Under the pieces are notes generated by a model that saw only the letters and a list, made by a program, of their open reading frames with translations, did no database searches and was not told where the DNA came from. Positions 1 to 12,042 of a stretch of DNA of 64,000 nucleotides are shown here, piece after piece; the stretch's first letter is position 1, and each line of letters starts with the position of its first letter. Source of the stretch: Microvelia longipes (lineage: Eukaryota; Arthropoda; Insecta; Hemiptera; Veliidae). Made by a program: the position numbers and the translations under genes. The stretch spans positions 39,001,689 through 39,065,688 of the forward strand of contig JACMZG010001908.1 in NCBI GenBank assembly GCA_018340805.1, in the 5' to 3' direction.

Positions 1-2425
1 TATACAATGATAAATTATCATTGTAATCTGTGTCTCACTAGAACTCATGAAAAATCATTTAGTCATTTTATAATAATTAAATTTTGTAACTCTATTTTAA
101 AAAATAGCGCATTAATTTAAAAGCATATTTTGCTATGGAATTTTAAGATTAGATACATACGACATGGATAAACTTGAAAAAGATTTATTGATCAATTATT
201 AAATGTCTCCCTTGTTTATATAAACTGAGGAAAATGACTCTCCGAGTACAAACTTATATTGTTAAAGGTATAATCCAAGTGTGTACTCAGGGCATCAGTT
301 TTCCAAAATTCAATTAAGCCATCTTGTAAAGGAACAAGTTGTTAAATTTACTTTATTCATTACTATAGACTTTAGGAAAACCACTCTATTGACACCTGTT
401 GTACATTCTCATGGTCTCCATGTTTTTTTGTCTTCCATTTAAAAAAAACAACCCATATACTTCATTTTTGAAAGTAATATTTTGACACATTAGTAGAGTT
501 TGGAGTAAATTAACGGATGTTTACATTAAAAACTTTAATGGAGGTACAAGACCCCCACTAAAATACTTTCAGTATGAGAATTTCAGTGACAAACAGTTCT
601 GTAGACACATGTACACTAGCGGTCCCATTACATCTCCTTGGTGTCACCTGCTTGCATTTAATCATAATTTTCAACTCTTAAAGTGTTAAAAGATTTTGTT
701 TAATGTGTTTAACTCAACACACATTTGTCATATAACACTTTTTGAAAAGATTTTTATTAGAAGTTTGTTTTTACAGCTAATTTTATTAGTATTTTAGATG
801 AAAAAGTGTTTATAGTTTATAATTTTGTCGTTATTAGTTATGGTTCATTTGTCCGACATTTATTTACCTGACTTTTATTTCTATTCTTGGGTCTATTCCA
901 ATTTTATAGATATTTGTTCTTTGAACAAAAAAATCTTACAACCTAAAAAATAATGCCAGAGTATAAAATAATAAATAAATAAATAATCTAAAACTTTTAT
1001 AATGCAAAAAACATAAGAATATTGTTTCTCAAAATTAGGTATTTTACAGACCAAACTCTGTACTTTAACCTTATATACTGCCAGAACTGTGTTAGTCGTA
1101 GTTGCAGTCGACTAAAATTAGTTTAGAATCTTCTTAAAAATAACATTTAGTAAATAATGTTTTGTGTTTTTCGAAAATTCAGCATTAATATTCCTATTTG
1201 CTCAAAGTATAATCAATTAATCCTTTGATAGAAAGTAATTTTTGAGCCAAGTGTTGTCGGAATCACTTAAAACGTTTTATCTTAAGATATATTGTATGTT
1301 ATTCTAAGATATTTAATGACAATTTTGTTGTTCTATTTTTTGTTAATGCCACTCCTGTATATTCTAACATTAATTAGGCTGCAAAGTCGAAAAAATACTT
1401 TCAACTATAAATAAATGAATATTTTGATAATATATTTAATTTAATTTAGTTAAATTAAATATACTTTAATTTAATAAACATTACATCAGTGGAGAGACTT
1501 ATTTTTTATTAGTCTAATCAGGATGAACTCCTCCAGCGCTCATAGTTTGAATCCTCCAATTTATATCTATTTTGAATACCATATTCATTTTTATTAAATC
1601 ACAATTCACTCATTATTTCCAATGTTAATACTTCTTACAGTATTTTAATAAATAAAATTGCTTCGATTATTACTTTCTCAAATGGATATTTCAAGAAAGC
1701 ACTCTAATATTTTGAATTTAATCCGTATTAAAATGTATTTAAGTCGAAGGTCATAAGACTCCCTCCTTTCAATTCTTTAAAAAAGTATTATTAGACATTT
1801 AAGGAAAAAAGTAGAAGGACTTAGATAAGAGTTTAATACCTTTAGGAATAAAATTAAATCGAATCGAAAATTAGGGTGAGGGATAAAACCATCCCCCCTG
1901 TAAGTGGGAAGGGATAATAGGAAATGAAGGAGTTAATAAGAACCCTCTCTGTATTTTGAGAGGGTGATTCTAATAGCACTCTCAAGCACGCTTCTCTTTA
2001 AAGCCAATTTTCTATTTTGGACCCTTGTTAGCAGTGTTTTCTTAGTGACTTCTTCTAATACGTTTGTTTAGCTTACTTTCTTACTTCAAGCTCAATTCCA
2101 GGTTTATCCTCTGCCCTAAAATGCCGTGTCAAAGAAAAAATTGATTTCTTAATGTTTTACAGTGTTAACCTTTAATCCTATATATCATTTCAATTTACAT
2201 AAAAATATTTACAAATCATACCTAAAACGCTGGGGCGTATTTATGGTTTTTTTTAATATTATCAAGTCGCGAGGCCCCAATCAATAGTGTTTTGTATCTT
2301 TTACTTACAAAAGGGACCCCATTGGAGATTAGTATGGTCTTTCTTAACATCATTTCTTTATCATACAAATGTTGTGGATCTATAAAATTGTTTATACTCT
2401 AAGCTGTATTCAGGAAAAAGGCACA
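1..2425. other. AT-rich stretch with no recognised feature
   Basis: I see no long ORF, RNA gene, tandem array or clear inverted repeat here. Short A/T homopolymers and a run of TAAA units near 970 are the only low-complexity sequence. It reads as decayed intergenic or intronic DNA. Confidence 0.5.
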
Positions 2426-2593
2426 TTACAGATCATTGTTTGTTGTAATATTTTTTGCCTGCCTTAAAAATAAAATTAGAATAAAGGTAAAACCATAATT
2501 CTTGTCTGGAATCTGGCTGTCCAGGAGAAGGATGACGAAGCTCAAGAGAATGAAAAGTCCAAGAGCACCCAAAATAGGAAAAAATTCAAAATA
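2426..2593 (-). CDS. candidate terminal exon encoding a hydrophobic segment
   Basis: On the minus strand a TTTGCAG acceptor-like site lies directly before 2593. It is followed by 55 open codons ending in TAA at 2426-2428. The part at about 2505-2580 is clearly more GC-rich than its surroundings. Residues 6-24 (beginning PILGALGLFILL) would form a transmembrane helix, followed by DSQIPDK. The wording loosely recalls the last helix of major-facilitator transporters, but the usual PET motif is absent, so I assign no family. The opposite strand of the same block is also open, though charged rather than hydrophobic, which is expected of an antisense frame. No upstream exon can be tied to it. It could be a real exon, an old retrocopy, or chance. 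Confidence 0.2.
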   Translation of the reverse strand, partial: YFEFFPILGALGLFILLSFVILLLDSQIPDKNYGFTFILILFLRQAKNITTNNDL

Positions 2594-3253
2594 CTGCAAA
2601 TATTTTACAACTATAATTGTAACATTAATTTTACAATTATTAAAAATTAATTTTGCTAATCTAGTTTAATAGCTTAGTATGTACCTAATTTTTTAATCAA
2701 TTTGACCATTATTTAAAATATAACAAAATACTAAGCCCGCAAAGTATAAAGTATAAGAATTTGGTCGATGGAAGTTACCATCAAGTTTGGTTATGGATCA
2801 AAAAGGTCGAGACGCTGCTCTAAGATACTTTGCTTTATGTCTAGTAGTTAAACAGTAAGGCCTTATCGGTTCAAATCATGATAAGGACAATATCTGATTG
2901 ACTTACTGTTACATATACATACTTTATTTATATCTCCATAGCAACGATCTGTCACTACATCTAAATACTGAATGGCGACGAAGATAAAAGCAAATAAGCA
3001 CTGCACACTTTGAACCAGAGACTATAGATACTAAACATTCTCTCTCTTATCTATGATACTAAAACAGTAAGACTGTCGACTCAATGGTGGGAAAATTTGG
3101 ATTCCTATCGACGCTAGCGCCGCGGCAGATCTACTTTTCAACTGAGTAGACGTGGCTTAATTTCCCGCTTTTTGCGTACATTCCATTTGAAATAACTTTT
3201 ATATACTTTCTAGTTATACTTCTAACTAGCCAATGCGCTTTGCGCGGTCTTCT
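2594..3253. other. intergenic stretch with a GC-richer patch
   Basis: No gene is visible. A GC-richer patch at about 3090-3180 reads as old repeat sequence, without an open frame worth reporting. A box-B-like motif lies near 2868 inside an inverted CCTTATC/GATAAGG pair, but no matching box A is visible. Confidence 0.4.
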
Positions 3254-3338
3254 TCAATTGATTTTAGCCGTGTTTCGTACTTTGTTAGATATAACTTGTC
3301 CTAGACTTAATGTTATACACACGGCTAAAATCAATTGA
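3254..3338. repeat. hairpin with perfect 20-bp arms
   Basis: TCAATTGATTTTAGCCGTGT at 3254-3273 is the exact reverse complement of 3319-3338, with a loop of 45 bases. A degenerate third copy of the left arm lies at 3438-3453, so this is a small dispersed repeat and not a single chance palindrome. It probably marks a MITE end. Confidence 0.7.
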
Positions 3339-3469
3339 CAGCGTGGGAAAATAGTTATAAGGAACCAATCAGGTTGGCCTGATTTTAAATTGAGGGCGTG
3401 GTTTAATATTCAGGACTAACCTTATTTTCTTGCTCTGTCAACTGATTTTAGCCATATGTCGTATTTTAA

Positions 3470-6400
3470 GTATACTTATATGTTGTAATTAAAATAAGTA
3501 TAACATCGGGTCATTATTATAGAAAATATTTATTTTGAATTAACGTTGTTATTTAAAAAAGTATGTTTAGACATTTGTTTATAAAGACAAAGGGTTGATA
3601 CATAAATTCGTATTTAGGTCAAAAGTATTATGAGAGTTTTATTAAAAATTGCTATAAATTAAAAATGATATTTTTATAACTCTGAAATGTATACATTATT
3701 GCAAACTACGAAAAAATTTGTATGATAACAGTCACAGAACAAAAATATATTCTTTTTTTATTATTTTATGTCATAAAAACGAGAACAGTGTAAATATTAT
3801 GATACAATGAAAAATTTTGTAGCACAAGGAAAGACACGACAGATTTATGTACTGCAGAAAAGGGAGCTTTATTGTCTTCAATATTTTCTACTTTTTATGA
3901 GTTTTAAGGGAAGCGGAATGTTTAGTATTGTTCTTTCATTTTAATAGTTTCAGTTTATTTTATATTATGGATATAGAGTGCTTAAAAACATTGTGTGTAT
4001 GTGTGTGTTTTTTCTCTTCAAATAAAAAGCAGGGTGACTATATTTTTATTTAGAATTGTTTCAGTGTATTTTAATTTGGAATGAAAAGAGTTGAGCATTG
4101 CTCGGTTGTAAAAAAAGAGGGTGAGTATTACCTTTTATAGCTTTTTTAGGAGCAGGGTAATGGAAAATGTAAGGGAGGAAAAGGTTTTTAGGATGTAGTT
4201 AAATAAGAGAAATTTAGTATCGAGGTTGAGATTTTTGGTCCTTCGAGCCGGATATCAAGTCCTAGCGACATCTGTCGGACAACGTTAAAAATAAACTCGC
4301 AAATGATGTAGTGATTTTTCATTCTACACGTTTATGGGTTTTATATTAGCTCAGTTATGAATAATAATAATTTTTATTCACTTTTTAATACGTTTCAAAA
4401 ACACAGATGTTAGTAAAATTATTTTAAACACACGGTTTTATAAAAAGTAACACTGTTTTTTGTATTAGCTTGATTTTACTTCTCTGGCTTTAACTTTAAC
4501 GTAGGGGAAAAAACTGTTGAAACTTAATATACATTTTCTCAGTTTTACTGCTTTCCAACAAGTTCTGTAAAGGGTTTTCTCCCTTTTCATATTCAAAGAT
4601 ATAAATTGAAATCACACCAGAGCTAAAAGGATAGTAAAAACTATAGTTTGATTAGAGTTAACACCTGAGTATAACTTGTACAACACCTGTGCCGTTTTAT
4701 TATAAAAGCTAAATAGAAAAACCGCATCAATGTTTCGACACTTAAAAGAAAAACTTTTCTACCCTCTTAAAACACATACTACACAGATTTCCTCAACCCA
4801 AAGATATTACAGAGACATTAACTAGTTCTTAGTACGTCCACCAGGTGCCGTTAGTAAAACAATCCTAAACACTATATCATAAACAAAACTGACTAAACTA
4901 CAATTAAGGTAAACATAAATTTGACAAAGTTTTGTTGATGGTAAGTAAAATGTGTAGCGATATAAGTTTAATTGCTTCAACCGGCCGTTAATGCAAGAAA
5001 CATTACAATTTATGTGTTTTTATGTTTTTAGTTATAAGGGGGATCATTTATAGCGGATTTGTTGAATTATTTAATGTTTTACAGTTTGCTGTAATGTTTC
5101 ATTTAGTCCCGTAATATTTTATAGTGATTAGTAGATATATATACTACATATTTTTCAACTATTCATGGCCTCCGGTGGACCATAAAATAATTGTTCTAAT
5201 ATTTTGTCTCTCCGACAAATGTTTTGAAAGTTTATACGTGTATGCAATTTTAATAGAATCGAAAGAAATTTTACAAATTTTAATAATAAACATGCCCGTC
5301 GACGTTAAACGTCCAGATAGTCTGTCACTGCAAAATCCATGATTGCTTTTAAAATTTCTTTAGGTGTCTTTTGGAAATATGGATGAAAATTCGAGAATTG
5401 GGAAATCCAACGCATGACTAGTCTAATTTTAAGAGATGTTTAATATTGTAAGAAATTTGAGAGACTAAGAAAATCAATAATGTTAAGAAACTCAAGAAAC
5501 TCTTAGGGTTTGAAGACGAAACATTTGTTTAACTCAAGAAAGATGAGTCAAGTTTATTGTTAACTCTTGACGTTGACTTTAAATCCTTTAGAAATTCAGG
5601 AAAACTCTCTGGAATAGAGAAGCAAGGATAGGGAAGCTAATTAATGTAGAAATGTTATTAAAGACAATCTGAAAGGTGTTATAAGAGCAAAACTCCGACA
5701 CGTTGTTAACTCTAAGAAAAGACAAGGCAGAAAGCAACTCTTAAGACAACTTCATATTGATAGCTTCTTATTCTTCCTGGATTAATGATTCTTCTTAGTT
5801 TAACAATGCTAAACTTGGTTCTTATCTGAGACATTTTCCTTTAAGCAGGCTCAAAGCTAAGTTGGAAATACAAATCTTATTTAAGCAGCTATTTGAGAGG
5901 AAAATTAGAAAATAATATTGACTGAACATCATGATACAATGTTTTGCTAAATATTAAAGCTTTGATTTATATACATCTTAATTCATAGAGCTGTCAAATG
6001 GGCTAACGTTTAGCATTGAAAGCAAAATATTGTTTATCTTTAAATTTTCGGCCAAACAAGTTGCATAAGTATATTTTGGATCCTTGAATGGGCCTTCGCA
6101 ATATCAAAATATCTTTCGACTCGGTATAATTTATATTTTTGGTAAAAAAAATTATTTTCATCCTTCTATGAATTTTTTTGAACTCATTTAAACATAGCCC
6201 ATCCTACGCGTTAACACGTTTTTATTTATGTTTTTAAGGCGCTAAATCAAATAAAACCGGTCCGGAGTCAATATAATCACTCATAGACCGTGGTAAATAA
6301 CTAAAATCCATAAATTTCGCTTAGCAAACTAAAAAATCGAGTAGGAATCCTGTTACGATATTTTTTGGTATTCTAAGTAAAATAAAATAAATCTTAAGTC

Positions 6401-6490
6401 AACATAAGGACTCAAGACATAGCTCTAGGTTTAAATTTTGGTACAACCGATAATTTTTTATAGTTTTATATTTATCATATAAGATTATAA
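3470..6490. other. AT-rich stretch with no gene
   Basis: No coding exon is supported. An open frame at 5124-5342 has random composition and no motif. Near 4235-4260 the sequence TGGTCCTTCGAGCCGGAT recalls the first bases of the internal region of some insect LTR retroelements. No LTR pair or gag/pol reading frame accompanies it, so I leave it as a note. Confidence 0.4.
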
Positions 6491-6539
6491 ATATAAAATA
6501 ATTTATTATTTTATATAATGAGTAATTGAACGAACGTAA

Positions 6540-7340
6540 GTGAGTTCTTACATTTCAGAAGATTGGGACGGCGCGTATGTTTGTTTGTATTTTTGTATGT
6601 TTGTGTGTTTGTTTGTACGTGTCGCGATAACTGCCGTAAAAATTGACCGATTTTGATAAAATTTTAAGGTAGGTATACAGGTAAAACTAATTATGTGTCA
6701 GAGCTGTATAGTTTTTGGTAATATTCCGAAAAATATTTTAAAAATGGCAGCCAAAATGGCGGACCAGATAAAAAAAAATTTTGAGCGAAAAAATCGTGTT
6801 GTATATCGTTTCAAAGCTCTTAAAGAGTAGAAAAGGAAATATATGTTTCATAGTCAACATTTTAAAATGTTTTGAATAATTTAAAAATGGCGGCCAAAAT
6901 AATGAACTCAAAAAATTTAAAACTAAAGAAATAACTCGAGTAATATATCGTTGTAAAGCTCTTGATTAGTAGAACAAAAAATGTTATATACTAAATTCCG
7001 AAAAATTCAACATGGCGGCCATAATTTAATATAATAATTAGTTTTTACTAATTTTATAAGAATTTACAAGATAAAGATCTATTGTAATATACTTTAGATA
7101 CTTTTATACAAGTAAAATTAACTATATGTCAGAGCTGTATAGTTTTTGGTAATATTCCGAAAAATATTTTCAAAATGGCAGCCAATATGGCGGACCGGAT
7201 AAAAAAATTTTGAGCAAAAAATCGTGTTGTATATCGTTTAAAAGCTCTTAAAGAGTAGAAAAAGAAAATATATTTTTCATGGTCAGCATTTCAATTTTTT
7301 TTAATAATTTAAAAATGGCGGCTAAAATAATAAACTCAAA
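6540..7340 (+). mobile_element. dispersed repeat with three diverged internal modules
   Basis: After a GTTTGT-rich leader (6575-6620) comes a module at about 6672-6900. It is repeated at 7107-7335 with clear base-for-base similarity, for example GTCAGAGCTGTATAGTTTTT and AAAATGGC(A/G)GCCAAAATGG. A shorter third module lies at 6898-7030, again containing a TATATCGTT..AAAGCTCTT block and ATGGCGGCCA. Long T/G-rich leaders and repeated ATGGCGGCC blocks occur in unclassified insect repeats. No ORF or terminal repeat is visible, so the class is unknown. The tandem array at 7345 follows directly and may be its 3' expansion. Confidence 0.65.
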
Positions 7341-7344
7341 AAAA

Positions 7345-8460
7345 TAAAATTTAAAGCGAGCCTTTTTAACTATGTATTATTATAAACATACGCAATCAAG
7401 CGAGCGAAGCGAGCCTTTTTTACTATGCATTAATATTAAATATAAGCAATCTAGCGAGCGAAGCGAGCCTTCTTTACTATGTATTATTATAAATATATAC
7501 GCAATCTAGCAAGCGAAGCGGCCTTTTTTACTTTGCATCAATATAAATCTACGCAATCTAGCGAGCGAAGCGAGCCTTTTTACTATGCATTAATATTAAA
7601 TATAAGCAATCTAGCGAGCGAAGCGAGCCTTCTTTTACTATTTATTATTATAAATAAACGCGATCAAGCGAGCGAAGCGAGCCTTTTTTCAATATATTTT
7701 ATTATAAATATAAGCAATCTAGCGAGCGAAGCGATCCTATTTTATACTTTGCATTATTATAAATAAAAGCAATCTAGCGAGCGAAGCGAGCCTTCTTTAC
7801 TATGTATTATTATAAATATACGCAATCTAGCGAGTGAAGCGAGCATTTTTACTTGCATAAATATAAATACGCAATCTAGCGAGCGAAGCGAGCCTTTTTT
7901 ACAATATTTTTATAAATGTAAGCAATCTAGCGAGCGAAGCGAGCCTTCTTTTTACCATGCATGGATATAAATCTACGCAATCTAGCGAGCGAAGCGAGCC
8001 TTTTTTACTATTTAATAATATTAATAACGCAATCTAGCGAGCGAAGCGAGCTTTTATACAATATATATTTTATTATAAATATAAGAAACCTAGCGAGCGA
8101 AGCGAGCCTATTGTTAAATTTGTATTATTATAAATAAAAGCAATCTAGCGAGCGAAGCGAGCCTTTTTTTTAACTTTGTATTAAGCAATGTAGCGAGCGA
8201 AGCGAGCCTTCTTTAAGAATGTATCATTATAAATATATATATTTATCATTATAATATACGCAATTAAGCGATCGAAGTGAGCCTTTTTTCTATGCATTAA
8301 TATAAATCTACGCAATCTAGCGAGCGAAGCGAGTTTTTTATCTATATATTTATTATAAATAAGCAATCTAGCGAGCGAAGCGAGCCTATTTTTAACTTTG
8401 TATTATTTTAAATATGTAAATGTTTAAGATACCTAAACTAGAGAGCGAAGCGAGCCTTTT
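7345..8460 (+). repeat. minisatellite of about 20 units with GCGAGCGAAGCGAGCC core
   Basis: Units of roughly 50-60 bp consist of an AT-rich arm of variable length followed by CAATCTAGCGAGCGAAGCGAGCC and a T-run. I count about twenty cores between 7395 and 8455, with isolated point changes such as AGCAAGCGAAGCGGCC near 7510 and AGCGATCGAAGTGAGCC near 8270. The core is highly conserved while the AT arm varies in length and sequence. This is the reverse of the homogenisation seen in ordinary satellites. Open frames across it on both strands are translations of the repeat. Confidence 0.9.
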
Positions 8461-8479
8461 TGAGTTTATACTTTAAAAT

Positions 8480-9465
8480 AGTATAGCATCCGAATTTCGC
8501 TTGCATTAAACAAATATTTTTTTTATGTTTTTTTACGTGAGTTCTTGATGCAACGCATTACTAGTTGATTAAATAAAATATGCTTCCTTAGAAAATTTCA
8601 GGATAAATTGAGGGAAAACAGAAATGCTACTTTTCCGGTTATTAAATATTAGCCGAATACTAGAGCAAAGGATGGCCTTGCTGAAAAATTGCGCTCTTTG
8701 CGCACAAATTTTATTTTATTAAACATTAATTTGCTACAGAAAATATTTTGAACATAAAATAATCTTATTTCTTTATTTATATATTTATCCATTTGTATGT
8801 TTCGATATTGTAAAATAATAACACATTGAAACATGATACAATTTATATTATTTTAATTTATCTCTTGTAAATAATTTACTGACAACTTATTTTATTTATG
8901 GCACTAATTTTCGTTTCAAATCGAAGTAATTTTAAACAAGTTTAACATGGACTTGGTAAATGGAAAAAGTATGTTTTACAAAATATTTTCGAACCAAATC
9001 AAAAAAATAACGAACAGTTAAAATTCTTAAAATCTAAACTAACATCATATTAAACTTTTTTTTAACCTATAAGAGTAAAATATAAACTAAATTAATAAAT
9101 TAAAATAGAAACAAATTTTATAAAATTAAATAACATGTAGTAAACCCTGGATATAATAGATGTTATAAAATTGTAGGATTAAAATAAAAAAGTGAAATTA
9201 CAAAAAAATTGTAATGATTATTTCAAATTCAAGTTAGTATATTATAAGAGTGTATGACTTTAACAAAAAAATTCTGGCGCGTGGTCGACAATCCAGGTTA
9301 ATTTCCCATTATATTTCTTGCTCAATTTATTTTTGCATTAAACGCTGTCCAGTAATGTCGACTTAGCTTAGTTTTTGCGAATTTTCTTTGGAAAGAGTCG
9401 CTAAAAAGAATGGCAAACAAAATTCGTTACAGACTTGACTTATCCAAAAAAAGGTTTTGCGAAAC
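8480..9465. other. AT-rich stretch with no recognised feature
   Basis: No exon, array or inverted repeat was found. A minus-strand frame at 8649-8834 has no recognisable motif. Confidence 0.45.
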
Positions 9466-10104
9466 ATTACACTGAGAAAAATAAAGATTTTTTTTGTTTA
9501 ACTAAACGTAGTTAGGAGGCACTTCATTGGGTTTAATTGGAAATTCATTGCAGTTATCTATTGGCTAGGCAATCCAGCAACAGGCTCGTAGATGTTGCAA
9601 CTAAGTGATTTTAGTTCAGTGCGATTTAGCTGTAATAAATATGATTTATTTAAGTACAAAGACTAAATAGTGAGTTTCCATAAATGACGGTAGCTGCTGT
9701 TACTATACACGTTTAGTTATTATTATTATTTTTTCTTTAACTACATTTTAGTAAAGGCAAAGAACCAATTAGTGAAGTCCTATATATTGTTTAAGGGTAT
9801 TAACTGAACAATGTAGTTAAGTCCGAATACTTCATTTTAATCAAGTATCTAGTTAAGTTAAATGGCAAAATTTATTTAAGTATAGATGTTAATACGGCTC
9901 ATACCGTTATTTTAACTATATAAAAAATAAGTGCTAGATTCCTCAACTAAATTAAAAATTAATTTATTAATTACTGAAAGGAATATAATCAACATTAATT
10001 TTGCCGGTTTCAATTGTTACTTGACCTGAAAATGGACAACGTTCATTAGCGTAATTTTTTAAATTAAAAATTCGCTAAAACATTGTATACAGCGTTTGGA
10101 TATT

Positions 10105-10342
10105 GAATAGATGACGCAAAATGTATTCTATTCATCTCTAGAATCCAAAAAGTCTATTTAAAGTATACCTTCCAATTTACTTTTTCACATTTTCCTCAAA
10201 ACCGGTGTTGAATGAGACACCCAAAGTTAACTACACCATCAAAACGAAGTTCCCTCGACACAAGAAAAGTACCCCAGGTTTCATTAAATCATGTCAAACG
10301 GTCCAAATTTTAAGAGGGGAGAGACTTTTAGACCACCCTGTA
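10105..10342 (-). mobile_element. MITE-like copy ending in ACAGGGTGGTC
   Basis: Read on the minus strand this begins TACAGGGTGGTC and matches the plus-strand copy at 11290-11490 through blocks such as CCCCAGGTTTCATTAAAT, seen here in plus orientation. The ORF at 10205-10402 is just this repeat read through. ACAGGGTG-type ends are common on insect MITEs with TA target sites. The other terminus is not clear. Confidence 0.65.
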
Positions 10343-11289
10343 TACGCTCGCTCCCCCCCCCTCCCTCAGAAATTGACGGCTCCCGGCCGTAAATTTCTTT
10401 AATGTGCTTCCTCCAGATCTCTCGGTGGGATACGCCACTGATTAAAGGTGGTTCACTAGCTGCGTGGTCAAGTAGTTTTTTTTTAATTTCATAGGTATAC
10501 GATTTTTCAAAACCAACTTATATATTAGTCATGTGGAAAAACTGTTGAGAATGGGGCCAAAGTTAATTTAAAATATTTATTGGAAAATAAATTAAATACA
10601 AATTGATTATTTAAACTGGCTTTTGGCAATATAGAGACATACATGTTACACAAAACTTGTGTAACATACAAATTTGTTGAAAATTTGAGCCTGCGAGGCC
10701 ATGGTACGACACATTACTTGCAGGAAATGCGCCTTTATGTTGGAATCGACAAGAAATTTGTCGTTTTAAATGTATTATTTTGTTTCTTAACTAAATTCCA
10801 GTTAAAGTCAAGAAAAATTGTAAAGGCAGGTAGTGTCTACTAGAAATTCTGGAATCGTACGTAGTTCTGGTAGACTTAAAACAATTTAGAAGGATGTAAC
10901 AGAACATTTCATTGAAAAGACAAGTGTTTAGTGGAATCCAATGGTAGGCTTGGTTAGAGGTAATATCTGACTCCCCACCCCAGCATGGGAATAGACGAGA
11001 CGCGAACCCCCCGAACCATTCCGGTTTCTAGCTGCGTCGTGTGCATATCGTCTTCATGAACTCCTATACTCAATATTGCAATTTAAGTGTTTTAATTTTA
11101 ATTGTAACATTTTTTGTGCGTTTTCGTTGATTGAGCTGTGAAGTGGTTTTTTATGTGAACAAAGATAATAATTGTAATAGTAAAGATAATAATTGTAAAT
11201 ATGGTATATTATTAAAATTATTGTTATAAAATATCATATTTATTAACTTAATTAATTTAATTAAGTCAATAAATATGAATGTTATGATA

Positions 11290-11490
11290 TACAGGGTGGT
11301 CCAAAAGTCTCCCCCTCCCCTCCTTAAATTTTGAACCGTTTGACATAATTTAATGAAACCTGGGGTACTTTTCTTTAGGAAAGGGAACTTCGTTTTGTAC
11401 AGGTTTTTGGGGAAAATGTAAAAAAGTAAATTGGAAGTGTTTTATTGCACATTTTGGATTCTAGAGATGAATACAAGACATTTCATTTAG
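11290..11490 (+). mobile_element. second ACAGGGTGGTC copy, inverted relative to 10105-10342
   Basis: It starts TACAGGGTGGTCC and runs through CCTGGGGTACTTTTCTTTAG, matching the reverse complement of the 10.1-10.3 kb copy with substitutions and small indels. Immediately after it, 11502-11580 is a direct partial copy of 10225-10303 (from GAAGTTAACTACACCATC). The locus is therefore a mixed inverted/direct arrangement, probably from two insertions or a rearrangement of one element. Confidence 0.65.
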
Positions 11491-11827
11491 CCTACACCTG
11501 AAGTTAACTACACCATCAAAACGAAGTTCCCTTTACACAAGCAATGTATAATTGGTTTTATTCGATTATGTCAAACGATTCATTCACTGCATTCATTAAA
11601 GTTAATTGTACTTATTTATATATTTTGTATTTTTTTAATGATGATCTTTTGATAATTGCATAATTTTCCGTATGATATATTTGTGTAATGTTCTTTTTCA
11701 ATTTTAATAAAAATTTGACGTAATAACAGTTCTGTTTTTTATATATTTATATAAGTTACAAAACACCTCCATGGACTTGGAATATTGTATATTTTTATTT
11801 ACTATTTTCCTAACACCTGCACTATTT

Positions 11828-12042
11828 CATTTCACTAGTGTCAGATGTGCACTTAGTTTGTGGCTAAGTGTTTATGATTATTAATTAATGTTTATATTTA
11901 ACAAAGAATATGCGTACATTTGTTCCATGTATAGATATTTGTGATATTTGTTTCAGTTATTCTATGTTAAATATAAACATTAATCAACGATAAGCCACTA
12001 AACTAAAAAAAACTAAGTGCACATCTGGCACTACTAAAATGA
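11828..12042. mobile_element. fold-back element with about 75-bp arms
   Basis: The left arm 11828-11902 and right arm 11965-12042 are imperfect reverse complements. Shared words include CAGATGTGCACTTAG and ATTAATGTTTATATTTAAC, with a few indels in between. The 62-base loop is AT-rich. The right arm abuts the AACTA-rich subterminal part of the surrounding CACTA-like element. This is a MITE or snapback structure with no coding capacity. Confidence 0.75.

Noticed and set aside
2860..2900. tRNA-like box B (GGTTCAAATC) between CCTTATC and GATAAGG
   Set aside because: The loop is too long for a T-arm and no box A or other stems could be placed upstream.
4230..4300. LTR retrotransposon junction-like wording
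   Set aside because: No LTR pair, polypurine tract or gag/pol frame nearby.
7479..7766. 95-codon plus ORF with repeated NLASEA
   Set aside because: Produced by the GCGAGCGAAGCGAGCC array; no start context or domain.
7345..8460. Regular conserved repeats with variable spacers, CRISPR-like at first sight
   Set aside because: Spacers are AT-rich, of irregular length and related to each other. The genome is eukaryotic and no cas genes are present. It is a minisatellite.
10970..11040. GC-rich block with GGGTTCGCGTCTC on the minus strand, possible SINE box B
   Set aside because: No box A at the right distance and no other copy in the window.
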